This document shows positions 28,185-36,054 of a DNA stretch of 64,000 bases, in pieces; the first letter of the stretch is position 1; each line of letters opens with the position of its first letter. The stretch lies in NCBI GenBank assembly GCA_046350655.1, contig JAXMAB010000006.1, positions 1-64,000 on the forward strand, in the 5' to 3' direction. Under the pieces are notes generated by a model. The model had not been told where the DNA came from and searched no databases. It saw nothing but the letters and a program-made list of their open reading frames with translations. The translations under genes were made by a program, and so were the position numbers. This DNA comes from JAEUHO01 sp046350655. Lineage in GTDB: Bacteria; Planctomycetota; PLA2; JAEUHO01.

Positions 28185-29186
28185 TCAGCCGCCGATGAAG
28201 GACATCTCGATGCGGGGGAGCCCCGGCGTTCCGGCGGCCCGGAGCTCGGAGTAGCGGTCCGCGCGCGCCCGCCAGACCCCCTCGATCGCGGCGCCGACGT
28301 CGGCGTCGCTCGCGCCCGCGCGCAGGAGCGCCCGGAGGTCGAACCCCGTACTCGCGAAGAGGCACGTGTAGAGCCTGCCGTCGGCGGAGAGCCGCGCACG
28401 CGTGCAGCCTGCGCAGAAGGCCCGCGTCACGCTCGCGACGACGCCGAGCTCGCCCGCCCCATCCTTGTAGCGCCAGCGGCGCGCCGTGTCCGACGGGTCG
28501 TCGGGCGCCACCGGCTCCAGCGGGAACACGCGGTCCACGGTCGCGACGATCTCGTCGGCGGGGACCACGTCGTCCATGCGCCAGCCGTTCGTCGTACCGA
28601 CGTCCATGTACTCGATGAAGCGCAGGACGTGGCCCGTGCCCCGGAAGCGCCGGGCCAGCGGGACGAGCTCGCCGTCGTTCATGCCGCGCCGCACGACCGC
28701 GTTCACCTTGACGGGGGCCAGCCCCGCGGCGGCGGCCGCGTCGATCCCCTCGAGCACCCGCGCCACGGGGAAGTCCACGTCGTTCATCGCGCGGAAGACC
28801 CGGTCGTCGAGCGCGTCGAGGCTGACGGTGACGCGCCGTAGCCCGGCCGCGGCGAGCGCGGGCGCCTGGGCGGCCAGCGCCGACCCGTTCGTCGTCAGCG
28901 CGAGGTCGAGGTCGTCGTACGCGGCGAGGAGCCGCACCAGGGAGGGGAGGCCCCGGCGCAGCAGGGGCTCGCCTCCCGTCAGCCGGACCTTCCGCAGGCC
29001 CAGCCCGCGCAGGATCCCGACGACGCGGGCGATCTCCTCGTAGGAGAGGATCTGGCCCGGGGGCAGGAACGCGTGCTCGCGGCCGAAGAGGTCCTTCGGC
29101 ATGCAGTAGACGCAGCGGAAGTTGCACCGGTCGGTGACCGACACGCGCAGGTCGCGGAGCGCACGGCCGAGGGTGTCGAGGATCAC
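28185..29186 (-). CDS. moaA: GTP 3',8-cyclase (radical SAM, molybdenum cofactor biosynthesis)
   Basis: 333 residues from a GTG at 29186. The radical-SAM motif CNFRCVYC is near residues 22-29 (C-x3-C-x2-C). LTGGEPLLR follows as the SAM-binding glycine motif. The second cluster motif CAGCTRARLSADGRLYTC lies near 261-278, and the protein ends in Gly-Gly as MoaA should. It converts GTP to the first pterin intermediate of molybdenum cofactor. It sits convergent to the nar-act operon, which encodes the molybdoenzyme NarG. A TAGAAT hexamer lies 6 bp before the start codon. Confidence 0.95.
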   Translation of the reverse strand: MILDTLGRALRDLRVSVTDRCNFRCVYCMPKDLFGREHAFLPPGQILSYEEIARVVGILRGLGLRKVRLTGGEPLLRRGLPSLVRLLAAYDDLDLALTTNGSALAAQAPALAAAGLRRVTVSLDALDDRVFRAMNDVDFPVARVLEGIDAAAAAGLAPVKVNAVVRRGMNDGELVPLARRFRGTGHVLRFIEYMDVGTTNGWRMDDVVPADEIVATVDRVFPLEPVAPDDPSDTARRWRYKDGAGELGVVASVTRAFCAGCTRARLSADGRLYTCLFASTGFDLRALLRAGASDADVGAAIEGVWRARADRYSELRAAGTPGLPRIEMSFIGG

Positions 29187-29192
29187 CGGCCC

Positions 29193-29198
29193 ATTCTA
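29193..29198 (-). promoter_or_regulatory. -10 element (TAGAAT) for moaA
   Basis: TAGAAT on the minus strand, 6 bp before the GTG start at 29186. Leaderless pattern; no ribosome binding site in the gap. Confidence 0.5.
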
Positions 29199-29245
29199 CC
29201 GCCCCCGCGGCGCGGGCCTCGCGTTCCCGCCCCCCGGACGCGGGG

Positions 29246-30277
29246 TCAGCGGGGGGCGTCGAGGACGTGGTGGGAGACGCCCCAGGTGCCGCCGCCGTCC
29301 CAGCCGAAGCAGAGCTCGCACGCGAGGAAGAACGCGCGCCACCGCGCGTGCCAGCGCCGCGCCTCGCCGGCGCCGTAGGCCGACTCGAGGACCGGGACCA
29401 GCGCCTCGCGGTGCGCGTCGAGGTTCCGGATCCAGGCGCGCGCGGTCCGCGCGTAGTGCGTCCCCGGGACCCACCACGCGGCGCGGTGGCGCAGCGGCGA
29501 GCGGAAGCGCGCGAAGGCGTCGTGCGACGGCATCCACCCGCCGGTGAAGAAGTGGCGCGCCATCCAGTCGCCGGGCCCGCGGTCCTCGAAGGGGTAGGCG
29601 TACCGACGGTGCGCGAAGACGTGGACGAAGAGGCGGCCGCCGGGGCGCAGCACGTCGGCCACGCGGTGAAGCAGCGCCTCGGGGTCGGCGACGTGCTCGA
29701 GCATCTCGACGGAGGCCACGCGGTCGAAGGTGCCGGGCGGGGCGAACGCGTTGACGTCCTGCGTGACGACCTCGAGGCGCGACGCGAGGCCCCGCGCGCG
29801 CGCGACCGCCTCGAGGTGGGCGCGTTGCGTCGCGGAGTGCGAGAGGGCGACGACCTCGCACCGCGGGAAGCGCTCGAGCACGCGGAACGTGAGCGCGCCC
29901 CAGCCGCAGCCGAGGTCGAGCACGCGGTGCCCGTCGGCGATCGCGGCGCGCTCGATCGACGCGTCGAGCATGGCGGTCTCGGCGGTCGCGAGGTCGTCGA
30001 CGCCCGGGAACCACCACGCGCCGCTGTACTTGAGGCGGGGCCCGAGCACGAGCTCGAAGAAGCGCGTGGGCACCTCGTAGTGCTGCCGCCGCGACGCGTC
30101 GGTGCGCACGGCGACGGGCCCGCCGCGGCGCGAGGCGAGGAACGCGTCGCTGCGGGCCGCCGCGGCCTCGGGGCCGCCGGCGTACAGCTCGCGGAGCCGC
30201 GCCCGGAGGAGGCGGCGGATGCCGAAGGCCACGACGGCCTCGGGCAGGACGTCGGCGTCGAGGAGGGCCGAGATCAC
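29246..30277 (-). CDS. SAM-dependent methyltransferase of the cyclopropane-fatty-acid-synthase family
   Basis: 343 residues from a GTG at 30277 overlapping the stop of the DUF1295 gene. The SAM motif VLDLGCGWGALTF lies near residue 117, preceded by QHYEVPTRFFELVLGPRLKYSGAWW, the segment that places lipid substrate in this family (about 65-90). ASVEMLEHV and the C-terminal WDGGGTWGVSHHVL end are typical of the CFAS-like subgroup that lies next to DUF1295 genes. It is probably a membrane-lipid methylase rather than true cyclopropane synthase. Last gene of the seven-gene lipid operon. Confidence 0.85.
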   Translation of the reverse strand: MISALLDADVLPEAVVAFGIRRLLRARLRELYAGGPEAAAARSDAFLASRRGGPVAVRTDASRRQHYEVPTRFFELVLGPRLKYSGAWWFPGVDDLATAETAMLDASIERAAIADGHRVLDLGCGWGALTFRVLERFPRCEVVALSHSATQRAHLEAVARARGLASRLEVVTQDVNAFAPPGTFDRVASVEMLEHVADPEALLHRVADVLRPGGRLFVHVFAHRRYAYPFEDRGPGDWMARHFFTGGWMPSHDAFARFRSPLRHRAAWWVPGTHYARTARAWIRNLDAHREALVPVLESAYGAGEARRWHARWRAFFLACELCFGWDGGGTWGVSHHVLDAPR

Positions 30278-31056
30278 GCGCGGGCCCGGCGCGGGGGCCA
30301 CGGGACGAGGGCCGACACCTCGCGCTGGTACGCGCGGTAGTCGTCGCCGCGCGAGCGCAGGGCCTGGGCCTCGGTGGGCGGGATCCCGGTCACGAACAGG
30401 ATGAGCAGCGCGAGCCCGGCGGGGGCGGTCCACGCGAGCGCGCCCCACGGCGCCGCGGTCGCGGCGAGCGCGAACGCCGCCCACATCACGAGCTCGAAGA
30501 AGTAGTTCGGGTGCCGCGACCAGCCCCAGAGGCCCGCGCGGCACGTGCGGCCGCGGTGGGCGGGGTCGCGTTTCCACGCGGCGAGCTGCGCGTCGGCGAC
30601 GACCTCGCCGACGAACCCGAGCGCGAACACGGCGAGGGCGACGAGCTCCAGGGGGTGCGCGGTCGGGGCCGGGTCCGAGGTGGCGAGCAGGAACGGCGCC
30701 GAGAGGAGCGCGGCGAGGAGCCCCTGCGCGAGGAAGAAGCCGAGGAACACGCGCGGGCTCCACGTCGCGCGCAGGGCCACGTAGCGCCCCTCCTCGGGGC
30801 GGCCGATCACGCGGTGGCGGAGGAGGAGGAACGCGTGCCGCAGGCCCCACAGCGCCGCCGCCGCCGTCACGGCGGCCCGGCGGGGGAAGGGCGCCGCGCC
30901 GAAGTGCCCGTGCACCGCGGCCGCGAGCACGACGCACAGCGCCCAGCACGGGTCGACGAGGCCGTAGTTGCCGATGCGGCGCGCGACGACGAACGCGACG
31001 CCCTGCAGCGCGAGGCACGCGCCGGTCGCGATCAGCAGGGACGTCCAGGGGCTCAC
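30274..31056 (-). CDS. DUF1295 membrane protein (steroid 5-alpha-reductase-like)
   Basis: 260 residues, GTG start, about six transmembrane helices. The C-terminal signature GLWGWSRHPNYFFELVMW near residues 180-197 and GDDYRAYQREVSALVPW near the end are the NADPH-binding-like motifs of DUF1295 and isoprenylcysteine methyltransferase/steroid reductase relatives. The usual partner is a cyclopropane-synthase-like gene, as here. A lipid double-bond reductase is the likely role (inference). It overlaps both neighbours by 4 bp (GTGA). Confidence 0.87.
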   Translation of the reverse strand: MSPWTSLLIATGACLALQGVAFVVARRIGNYGLVDPCWALCVVLAAAVHGHFGAAPFPRRAAVTAAAALWGLRHAFLLLRHRVIGRPEEGRYVALRATWSPRVFLGFFLAQGLLAALLSAPFLLATSDPAPTAHPLELVALAVFALGFVGEVVADAQLAAWKRDPAHRGRTCRAGLWGWSRHPNYFFELVMWAAFALAATAAPWGALAWTAPAGLALLILFVTGIPPTEAQALRSRGDDYRAYQREVSALVPWPPRRARA

Positions 31057-31598
31057 GCCGCGCCCCCGCGCGCCGCGGCGAGGACGGCGTCGAGCGGCGC
31101 CTCGTCCTCGGGGCCCGCGTTGCGGTGCGCGTAGAGGACGCGGTCGCCGGGCGCCAGCACCATGGTGCCGCCGAGCTGCCACGGGTCGCCCTGCACCTTC
31201 GCCTGGCGGAAGCCCTCCTTCCGCGCGCGCATCGCCTCGCGGATCATCCGCGGCCGGAACAGCGCGAGGAACCCCATGCGCCGCAGGTCGGCGGCCGCGT
31301 AGGCCCGCCGGGCCTCGTCCACGACGATCGCGTCCTTCCAGCCCGTCAGCACGCGGAACCCGCGCGCCTGCTCGGGCGTGCCGACGCCCACGACGGCGAG
31401 GCCCGCGCCCGCCGCGAGGACCTCGTCGCGCCGCTTGAGGACCGCCGCGACGCGGCGGAAGCAGAAGATTCAACCCCAGTGGCGCAGGAAGCAGAGGACG
31501 ACGGGACGCGCGGCCCACAGGTCGCCGAGGCGCGAGGGCCGGCCCTCGTCGTCGGGGAGCACGAGGGCCGCGAGGGCGGGGGCGGTGCCGAGGTTCAC
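31053..31598 (-). CDS. Peroxiredoxin-like (AhpC/TSA-2, SelU-like) selenoprotein with in-frame TGA
   Basis: Read through the TGA at 31470-31472, the frame gives 181 residues with one continuous thioredoxin-fold protein. LGDLWAARPVVLCFLRHWG precedes the stop, IFCFRRVAAVL follows it, then VVGVGTPEQARGF and WQLGGTMVLAPGDRVLYAHRN. That is the peroxiredoxin-like PRXL2/SelU family, whose active site is normally G-C-x-x-C. Here it reads G42-U43-I44-F45-C46, so the TGA sits exactly at the catalytic cysteine. A 7-bp hairpin with loop GUC follows (see SECIS entry). Start GTG overlaps the upstream gene by GTGA and the end overlaps DUF1295 by GTGA; both overlaps need read-through to make one product. A Sec insertion system (selA, selB, selC, selD) must lie outside this window. 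Confidence 0.88.
31442..31458 (-). promoter_or_regulatory. Putative bacterial SECIS hairpin after the Sec codon
   Basis: On the minus strand CCGCCGC-GTC-GCGGCGG forms a perfect 7-bp stem with a three-base loop whose first base is G and second U. The loop begins 22 nt from the U of the UGA. That fits the published bacterial SECIS pattern (upper stem of 4-16 bp, G in the first two loop positions, loop 16-37 nt after UGA). It is where SelB would bind. Confidence 0.75.
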
Positions 31599-32890
31599 GG
31601 GGTGCCCTCCGGGCGCGCGGGCCCGAGCGCGCCCGCGAGGCGGCTGCCCTCGCGCGCGAACTGGAGCTGGAAGTCGTGCAGGTGGCCCGTGCGGAACGCC
31701 GCCTCGCAGACCGCGAGGTAGTACGTCCACGTGCGCACGAACCGCTCGTCGAAGCCGAGCGCGTGCACCTCGGGACGCCGGGCGAGGAACGCCTCGCGCC
31801 AGCGTCGCAGCGTCAGCGCGTACGACGGCGCGAGGTCCTCGACGCCGACGACGCGCAGCCGCGTGTGCCGCGCGAGGAGCGTCGAGAAGGCGCCGAGGCT
31901 CCCGAGGAGGCTGCCCGGGAAGATGTAGCGCTCGATCCAGTCCGTGCGCGCGGCGTACCGCGTGAAGCCCGCGTCGGGGTGGCAGATCACCTGCACCGCC
32001 GCGACGCCCTCGGGGGCGAGCAGCCGGTCGACGGCCTCGAACCACGGCCGCCACCATCGGCGGCCCACCGCCTCGAACATCTCGATGGACACGATCGCGT
32101 CGAACGTGCCGCGCGTGTCGCGCCAGTCCTCGAGGCGCACGTCCACGCGGTCGGCGAGCCCGGCGTCGCGGACCCGGGCCGTCGCCACCTCGTGCTGCGC
32201 GGCGGAGATCGTCAGCCCCGTGACGCGGGCCCCGAGGTCGCCGGCCGCGTGGAGCGCGAACGAGCCCCAGCCGCAGCCGATCTCGAGCACGTGGTCGCCC
32301 GGGCGCACGCAGGCCTTCGCGGCCATGGTCGCGAGCTTGCGGCGCTGCGCGGCCTCGAGCGGCTCGTCGGGGGAGGCGAACATCGCCGCGGAGTACGTGA
32401 GCGTGGGGTCGAGCCAGAGCGCGTAGAACGCGTTGCCGAGGTCGTAGTGCGCGTGGATGTTGCGGCGGCTGCCGGCGCGGTCGTTCTCGAGGCGCCGCGG
32501 GGCGCACCACGCGGCGACGCGCTCGAAGAGCGGGCGGCGCGCGACCGCGCGGGCGGCGAGCCCCGCCGCGAGGACGGCCTCGAGGTCGTCGGCGTCCCAG
32601 TCGCCGTCGACGTACGCCTCGCCGAGGCCGAGGCGGCCGCGGAGCGCGACCTTGCGGAAGAACGCCGGGTCGCGCACGGTCAGCGTGGGGGCCCGGGCGC
32701 GGTCGCCGGCGCCGACCTCGCGGCGCGTGCCGTCCGGCAGCGCCACCGTCAGCGGCGCGCCCGTCCAGCCGTCGAGCGCCTCGAGGACCTTGCGGCGCAG
32801 GAAGCGCGTCGCGAGGCCCGGCGCCGCGGGGGCGACCGCGGGCAGCGCCGGGGCGGCGGACGTCGCGGGGGGCGGCGGGGGCGGCGTCAC
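31595..32890 (-). CDS. Cyclopropane-fatty-acyl-phospholipid synthase family protein
   Basis: 431 residues from a GTG at 32890 overlapping the DUF1365 gene. A Pro/Ala-rich start (about 25 residues) is followed by the CFA N-terminal domain, with LRGRLGLGEAYVDGDWDADDLEAVL near 95. Then come RRNIHAHYDLGNAFYALWLDPTLTYSAAMF near 145-174 and the SAM motif VLEIGCGWGSFALHAAGDLG. VSIEMFEAVGRRWW and GFDERFVRTWTYYLAVCEAAF near the end are family signatures. It adds a methylene or methyl carbon from SAM to unsaturated lipid chains, substrate that the operon's desaturase would supply. Confidence 0.92.
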   Translation of the reverse strand: MTPPPPPPATSAAPALPAVAPAAPGLATRFLRRKVLEALDGWTGAPLTVALPDGTRREVGAGDRARAPTLTVRDPAFFRKVALRGRLGLGEAYVDGDWDADDLEAVLAAGLAARAVARRPLFERVAAWCAPRRLENDRAGSRRNIHAHYDLGNAFYALWLDPTLTYSAAMFASPDEPLEAAQRRKLATMAAKACVRPGDHVLEIGCGWGSFALHAAGDLGARVTGLTISAAQHEVATARVRDAGLADRVDVRLEDWRDTRGTFDAIVSIEMFEAVGRRWWRPWFEAVDRLLAPEGVAAVQVICHPDAGFTRYAARTDWIERYIFPGSLLGSLGAFSTLLARHTRLRVVGVEDLAPSYALTLRRWREAFLARRPEVHALGFDERFVRTWTYYLAVCEAAFRTGHLHDFQLQFAREGSRLAGALGPARPEGTP

Positions 32891-33672
32891 GCGACGGTGC
32901 TCCCCGCGGCCACGGGGTCGTAGGCCGGACGGCGGTGGTAGCGCGCGCCGCGGCGCCAGAGCGCGAGGGCGTGCGCGTGGATCATGCTCCAGACCCGCCA
33001 GGGCATGAACGGCAGCCGCAGGAACGCCGACGCGAGGCCCGCGTCGTCGAGGGGGCGGCGCTCGCCGACGAACGCGGCGCGCACGCGCGGCACGCCCGCG
33101 CGCGCGAGGTCCGCGGCGATCGTCAGGCGCTCGCCGGGCGCGCCGATCACGAACCGGTACGAGCCCTCGAGGTCGTGGAACGGCGAGACGTGCATCCGCT
33201 TCTTCACCGTCCACGCGAGGCCGGCCGGCGTCCGCTCGGCCTCGGCGGCGGGCAGCACGTAGGGGTGCCGGTCGCCGAACGTGTTGTGCACCTCGGCGAT
33301 CGCCGCGACGAGGTCGCCGTGGGCGTCGTGGCACCACCAGAAGGACACCGGGTTGAACCCCTGGCCGAGCACGCGCCCCTGCGTCAGGACGCGGACGGGC
33401 CCGTCGGCCACGAGGCCCGCCCCGGCCAGTACGCGCCGCAGCCGCGACCGGATGCCCTCGCGCAGGGACCCGCGGAAGTGGTCCGTCGCGCGGAACTCGA
33501 CGGGCCGCGGCCGGTCGCACCCGAGCAGGCCGGCCGCGCGCGACAGGGCCTCGCGTTCGTCGAGGTCGAGGTAGAGCAGCCACAGGGGCTGCCGGAAGGC
33601 GTAGCCCGGCGCGACCTCGCGGTCGTGCCCGACGCTGCCCACGTACAGCGCGCTCGTGCGGGGCGCGGTCAC
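32887..33672 (-). CDS. DUF1365 family protein
   Basis: 261 residues from a GTG at 33672 that overlaps the stop of the FAD gene by GTGA, matching the pattern of the whole operon. An ATG at 33681 would add three residues. DUF1365 features are clear: ALYVGSVGHDREVAPGYAFRQPLWLLYLDLDE at the start, the core GQGFNPVSFWWCHDAHG near 110, EVHNTFGDRHPYVLP and KRMHVSPFHDLEGSYRF. The biochemical role is not known. Genes of this family nearly always sit between an FAD amine-oxidase-like gene and a cyclopropane-synthase-like gene, often under an ECF sigma factor that answers singlet oxygen. Confidence 0.9.
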   Translation of the reverse strand: MTAPRTSALYVGSVGHDREVAPGYAFRQPLWLLYLDLDEREALSRAAGLLGCDRPRPVEFRATDHFRGSLREGIRSRLRRVLAGAGLVADGPVRVLTQGRVLGQGFNPVSFWWCHDAHGDLVAAIAEVHNTFGDRHPYVLPAAEAERTPAGLAWTVKKRMHVSPFHDLEGSYRFVIGAPGERLTIAADLARAGVPRVRAAFVGERRPLDDAGLASAFLRLPFMPWRVWSMIHAHALALWRRGARYHRRPAYDPVAAGSTVA

Positions 33673-34910
33673 GGGGCGCATCCGAGGGCCGTGGCCACCC
33701 GGAGCGCCGAGACGACGCCGTCCTCGTGGAACCCGTGGCGCAGGTGGGCCCCGGCGAACCACGTGCCCCGCGCGCCGTTCGCGGCCGCGAGGGCGGCCTG
33801 CGCGGCGACGGCGTCGGACGTGAGCGTCGGGTGCGCGTACGCGAGGTCGCGCAGCACGCCGTTCGGCGTCCGGTCGGGGTTGAGGGTCACGCAGAAGGGC
33901 ACGGCGTCGTCCAGGGACTGGAGGCGGTTGAGATGGTAGGTGACCCCGACGGGCGCTTCCTCGTCGTGGCAGTCGATTACGTCGCAGTTCCACGCCGCCC
34001 ACGCGCGCGGGGACCGGGGGAGGAACGACCGGTCGGTGTGGAGCACCACCCGGTGCCGGGCGTAGGGGAACCGGCCGAGCAGGCCGGCCTCCTCGGGGGA
34101 GGCGTCGGCGAGGACGGCGGCGGCCTCGTCGGCGTGGCAGGCGAGGACCACCGCGTCGAACCGCTCCGCGCCGCGCCCCGCGGACTCGACGAGGACGCCC
34201 GCGTCGTGGCGCGTGACGCGCCGCACCGGCGAGGAGAGGCGGACGGCCCCCCCGAGGCGCGCGCCGATCGCGTCCACGTAGGCCCGGCTGCCGCCGGCGA
34301 CGTGGCGCCAGGGGCGCTGCTTGCGCTGGAGGAAGCCGTGGTTGCGGAAGAACGTGAGCAGCATCCGGGCCGAGAAGTCGAGGATGCCGCCGAACGGCGA
34401 CGACCAGACCGCGCCCGCCGTGGGGAGGAGCCAGTGGCGGACGAACGGCGCGCCGTACCGGCCCCGCTCGAGGAAGACGCGCAGCGGCACGTCGTCGCCG
34501 CCCGCGTCGAGCCAGGCGTTCGCCTCGCGGAAGAATCGGAAGAGGTCGCGGAAGATCGCGAGGAACGACGGGCGGAGGAGGTTCGTCGGCTGGGCGAGCA
34601 GCGCGGCGGGCCCGCGGAGCGCGTACTCGAGGCGGCAGCGGCGGCACCGGATCGACAGCGACATGTCGCTCGGCTGCGAGGGCACGCCGAGGTCGGCCAG
34701 CAACGCGGTGAAGTGGGGGTACGCGGGCTCGTTGAAGACGAGGAACCCGGTGTCGAGTCGGTAGGCGCGGCCGTCGACGGTCACGTCGTGGGCGTGCGCG
34801 TGGCCGCCGAGGCGGTCCTGCGCCTCGAAGAGGACGACGTCGTGGCGGGCGCGCAGGCGGTACGCCGCGACGAGGCCCGAGACCCCCGCCCCGACGACGG
34901 CGATGCGCAC
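33669..34910 (-). CDS. FAD-dependent amine-oxidase-like oxidoreductase
   Basis: 413 residues. The N terminus MRIAVVGAGVSGLVAAYRL is a dinucleotide-binding fold for FAD, followed by LFEAQDRLGGHAHAH, which contacts the cofactor. A C-terminal GTWFAGAHLRHGFHEDGVVSAL segment closes the FAD site. The protein is of the phytoene-desaturase/amine-oxidase superfamily and is the regular partner of DUF1365 and CFA-like genes. Oxidation or desaturation of a membrane lipid is likely (inference). It starts 27 bp after the desaturase stop; a GGAGG lies before the ATG. Confidence 0.9.
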   Translation of the reverse strand: MRIAVVGAGVSGLVAAYRLRARHDVVLFEAQDRLGGHAHAHDVTVDGRAYRLDTGFLVFNEPAYPHFTALLADLGVPSQPSDMSLSIRCRRCRLEYALRGPAALLAQPTNLLRPSFLAIFRDLFRFFREANAWLDAGGDDVPLRVFLERGRYGAPFVRHWLLPTAGAVWSSPFGGILDFSARMLLTFFRNHGFLQRKQRPWRHVAGGSRAYVDAIGARLGGAVRLSSPVRRVTRHDAGVLVESAGRGAERFDAVVLACHADEAAAVLADASPEEAGLLGRFPYARHRVVLHTDRSFLPRSPRAWAAWNCDVIDCHDEEAPVGVTYHLNRLQSLDDAVPFCVTLNPDRTPNGVLRDLAYAHPTLTSDAVAAQAALAAANGARGTWFAGAHLRHGFHEDGVVSALRVATALGCAP

Positions 34911-34937
34911 GATCCCTCCGGCGGTCCCGGCGGACGG

Positions 34938-35885
34938 CTATCCGGCCGACGGGGCCGACCGCCGCCCCTCCTCGAGGATCTCGGGGGGCGGCGTCTTCAG
35001 GTTCCAGACGAGGCGGACCCACGACAGCATCTTCAGCACCGCGTGGGAGAAGTCGTGCTCGCCGGGGTAGAAGCCCTGCCGCTCCGACGCCGGCCAGCGG
35101 TGGTGGTTGTTGTGCCACCCCTCGCCGAACGTGAAGAGCGCGACCCAGCCGTTGTTGCGGCTCTGGTCCGGCGTCGCGAACCGGCGCTTGCCCCAGAGGT
35201 GCAGCGCCGAGTTCACGCACCACGACCCGTGGTAGACGAGCACGGTCGAGATCGCCATGCCCCACACGAGCAGCTGCGCGCCCGAGGTGTGGAGCGACGG
35301 GTAGGCGGCCGCCAGCGCGTTGCCGCCGAAGAACAGCAGCGCGCCGAGGAGCACCGGCGGGACCCAGTGGAAGCGGTCGAGCAGCCGGATCTCCGGCAGC
35401 CGGATCCAGTCGCGCACGCGCTCCGTGTCGGTGTCGCTGTGCGTCGAGGCGAGGATCCAGCCGACGTGGGCCCACCAGAAGCCGCGCTTGAGCGGCGAGT
35501 GCGCGTCCTCGGGGCCGTCCGAGGCCCGGTGGTGGAGGCGGTGGACCGACGCCCACCAGATCGGGCCCTTCTGGAAGGCCGTGGCGCCGACGGACCCGAG
35601 CAGGAAGGCGAACGGGCGGCTCGTGTCGTAGGCGCGGTGCGAGAAGTAGCGGTGGTAGCCGGCCGTGATCGCGAACATGCGGAGCACGTACAGGCCCACG
35701 CAGACCGCGACCGCGGTCCAGCTGATGCCGACGAAGAAGGCCGCGAAGCACGCGAGGTGGATGCCGGCGAACCACGCCGTCGGGAAGAGGCGGAACCGGC
35801 GGTACGTCTCGGCGGCGACGGGGGCGGCGACGGCCTCGACGGCGGGGCGGGCGGCCGGGGCGGCCGGGGAGAGCGCAGCGGACAT
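34938..35885 (-). CDS. Acyl-CoA / acyl-lipid delta-9-type fatty acid desaturase
   Basis: 315 residues with four or more membrane helices and the three histidine boxes that hold the di-iron site: HRYFSHR near residue 78, HRLHH near 116 and HNNHH near 263. An N-terminal stretch of about 25 residues is Ala/Pro-rich. It introduces a double bond into acyl chains with O2, so it implies at least occasional oxygen. It is the first gene of the minus-strand operon, with a TAGTGT hexamer 9 bp before its ATG. The product would be substrate for the methyltransferases downstream. Confidence 0.93.
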   Translation of the reverse strand: MSAALSPAAPAARPAVEAVAAPVAAETYRRFRLFPTAWFAGIHLACFAAFFVGISWTAVAVCVGLYVLRMFAITAGYHRYFSHRAYDTSRPFAFLLGSVGATAFQKGPIWWASVHRLHHRASDGPEDAHSPLKRGFWWAHVGWILASTHSDTDTERVRDWIRLPEIRLLDRFHWVPPVLLGALLFFGGNALAAAYPSLHTSGAQLLVWGMAISTVLVYHGSWCVNSALHLWGKRRFATPDQSRNNGWVALFTFGEGWHNNHHRWPASERQGFYPGEHDFSHAVLKMLSWVRLVWNLKTPPPEILEEGRRSAPSAG

Positions 35886-35894
35886 AGGGAGGGA

Positions 35895-35900
35895 ACACTA
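35895..35900 (-). promoter_or_regulatory. -10 element (TAGTGT) for the lipid-modification operon
   Basis: TAGTGT on the minus strand, 9 bp before the desaturase ATG at 35885. It would give a leaderless or near-leaderless seven-gene transcript. Confidence 0.45.
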
Positions 35901-36054
35901 CCCGACGAACGGCGGACGGCGGAACGTCGTCCGTGCAGCACATCCGTTCCACGCACGCCCGCGTGGCCGGTTGCCGGGGGGGCCGGGCGCGGGCCGGCGG
36001 TCGGCCGGCGGGCCCCGCCGTCCTCGGTCCCGACGTCGCCCCGCGGTCCGGCCC

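Noticed and set aside
31470..31472. TGA as an ordinary stop splitting two small genes
   Set aside because: The downstream part alone has no start near the TGA, lacks the family's N-terminal half, and would break the otherwise continuous GTGA-overlap chain. The hairpin and active-site position fit selenocysteine better.
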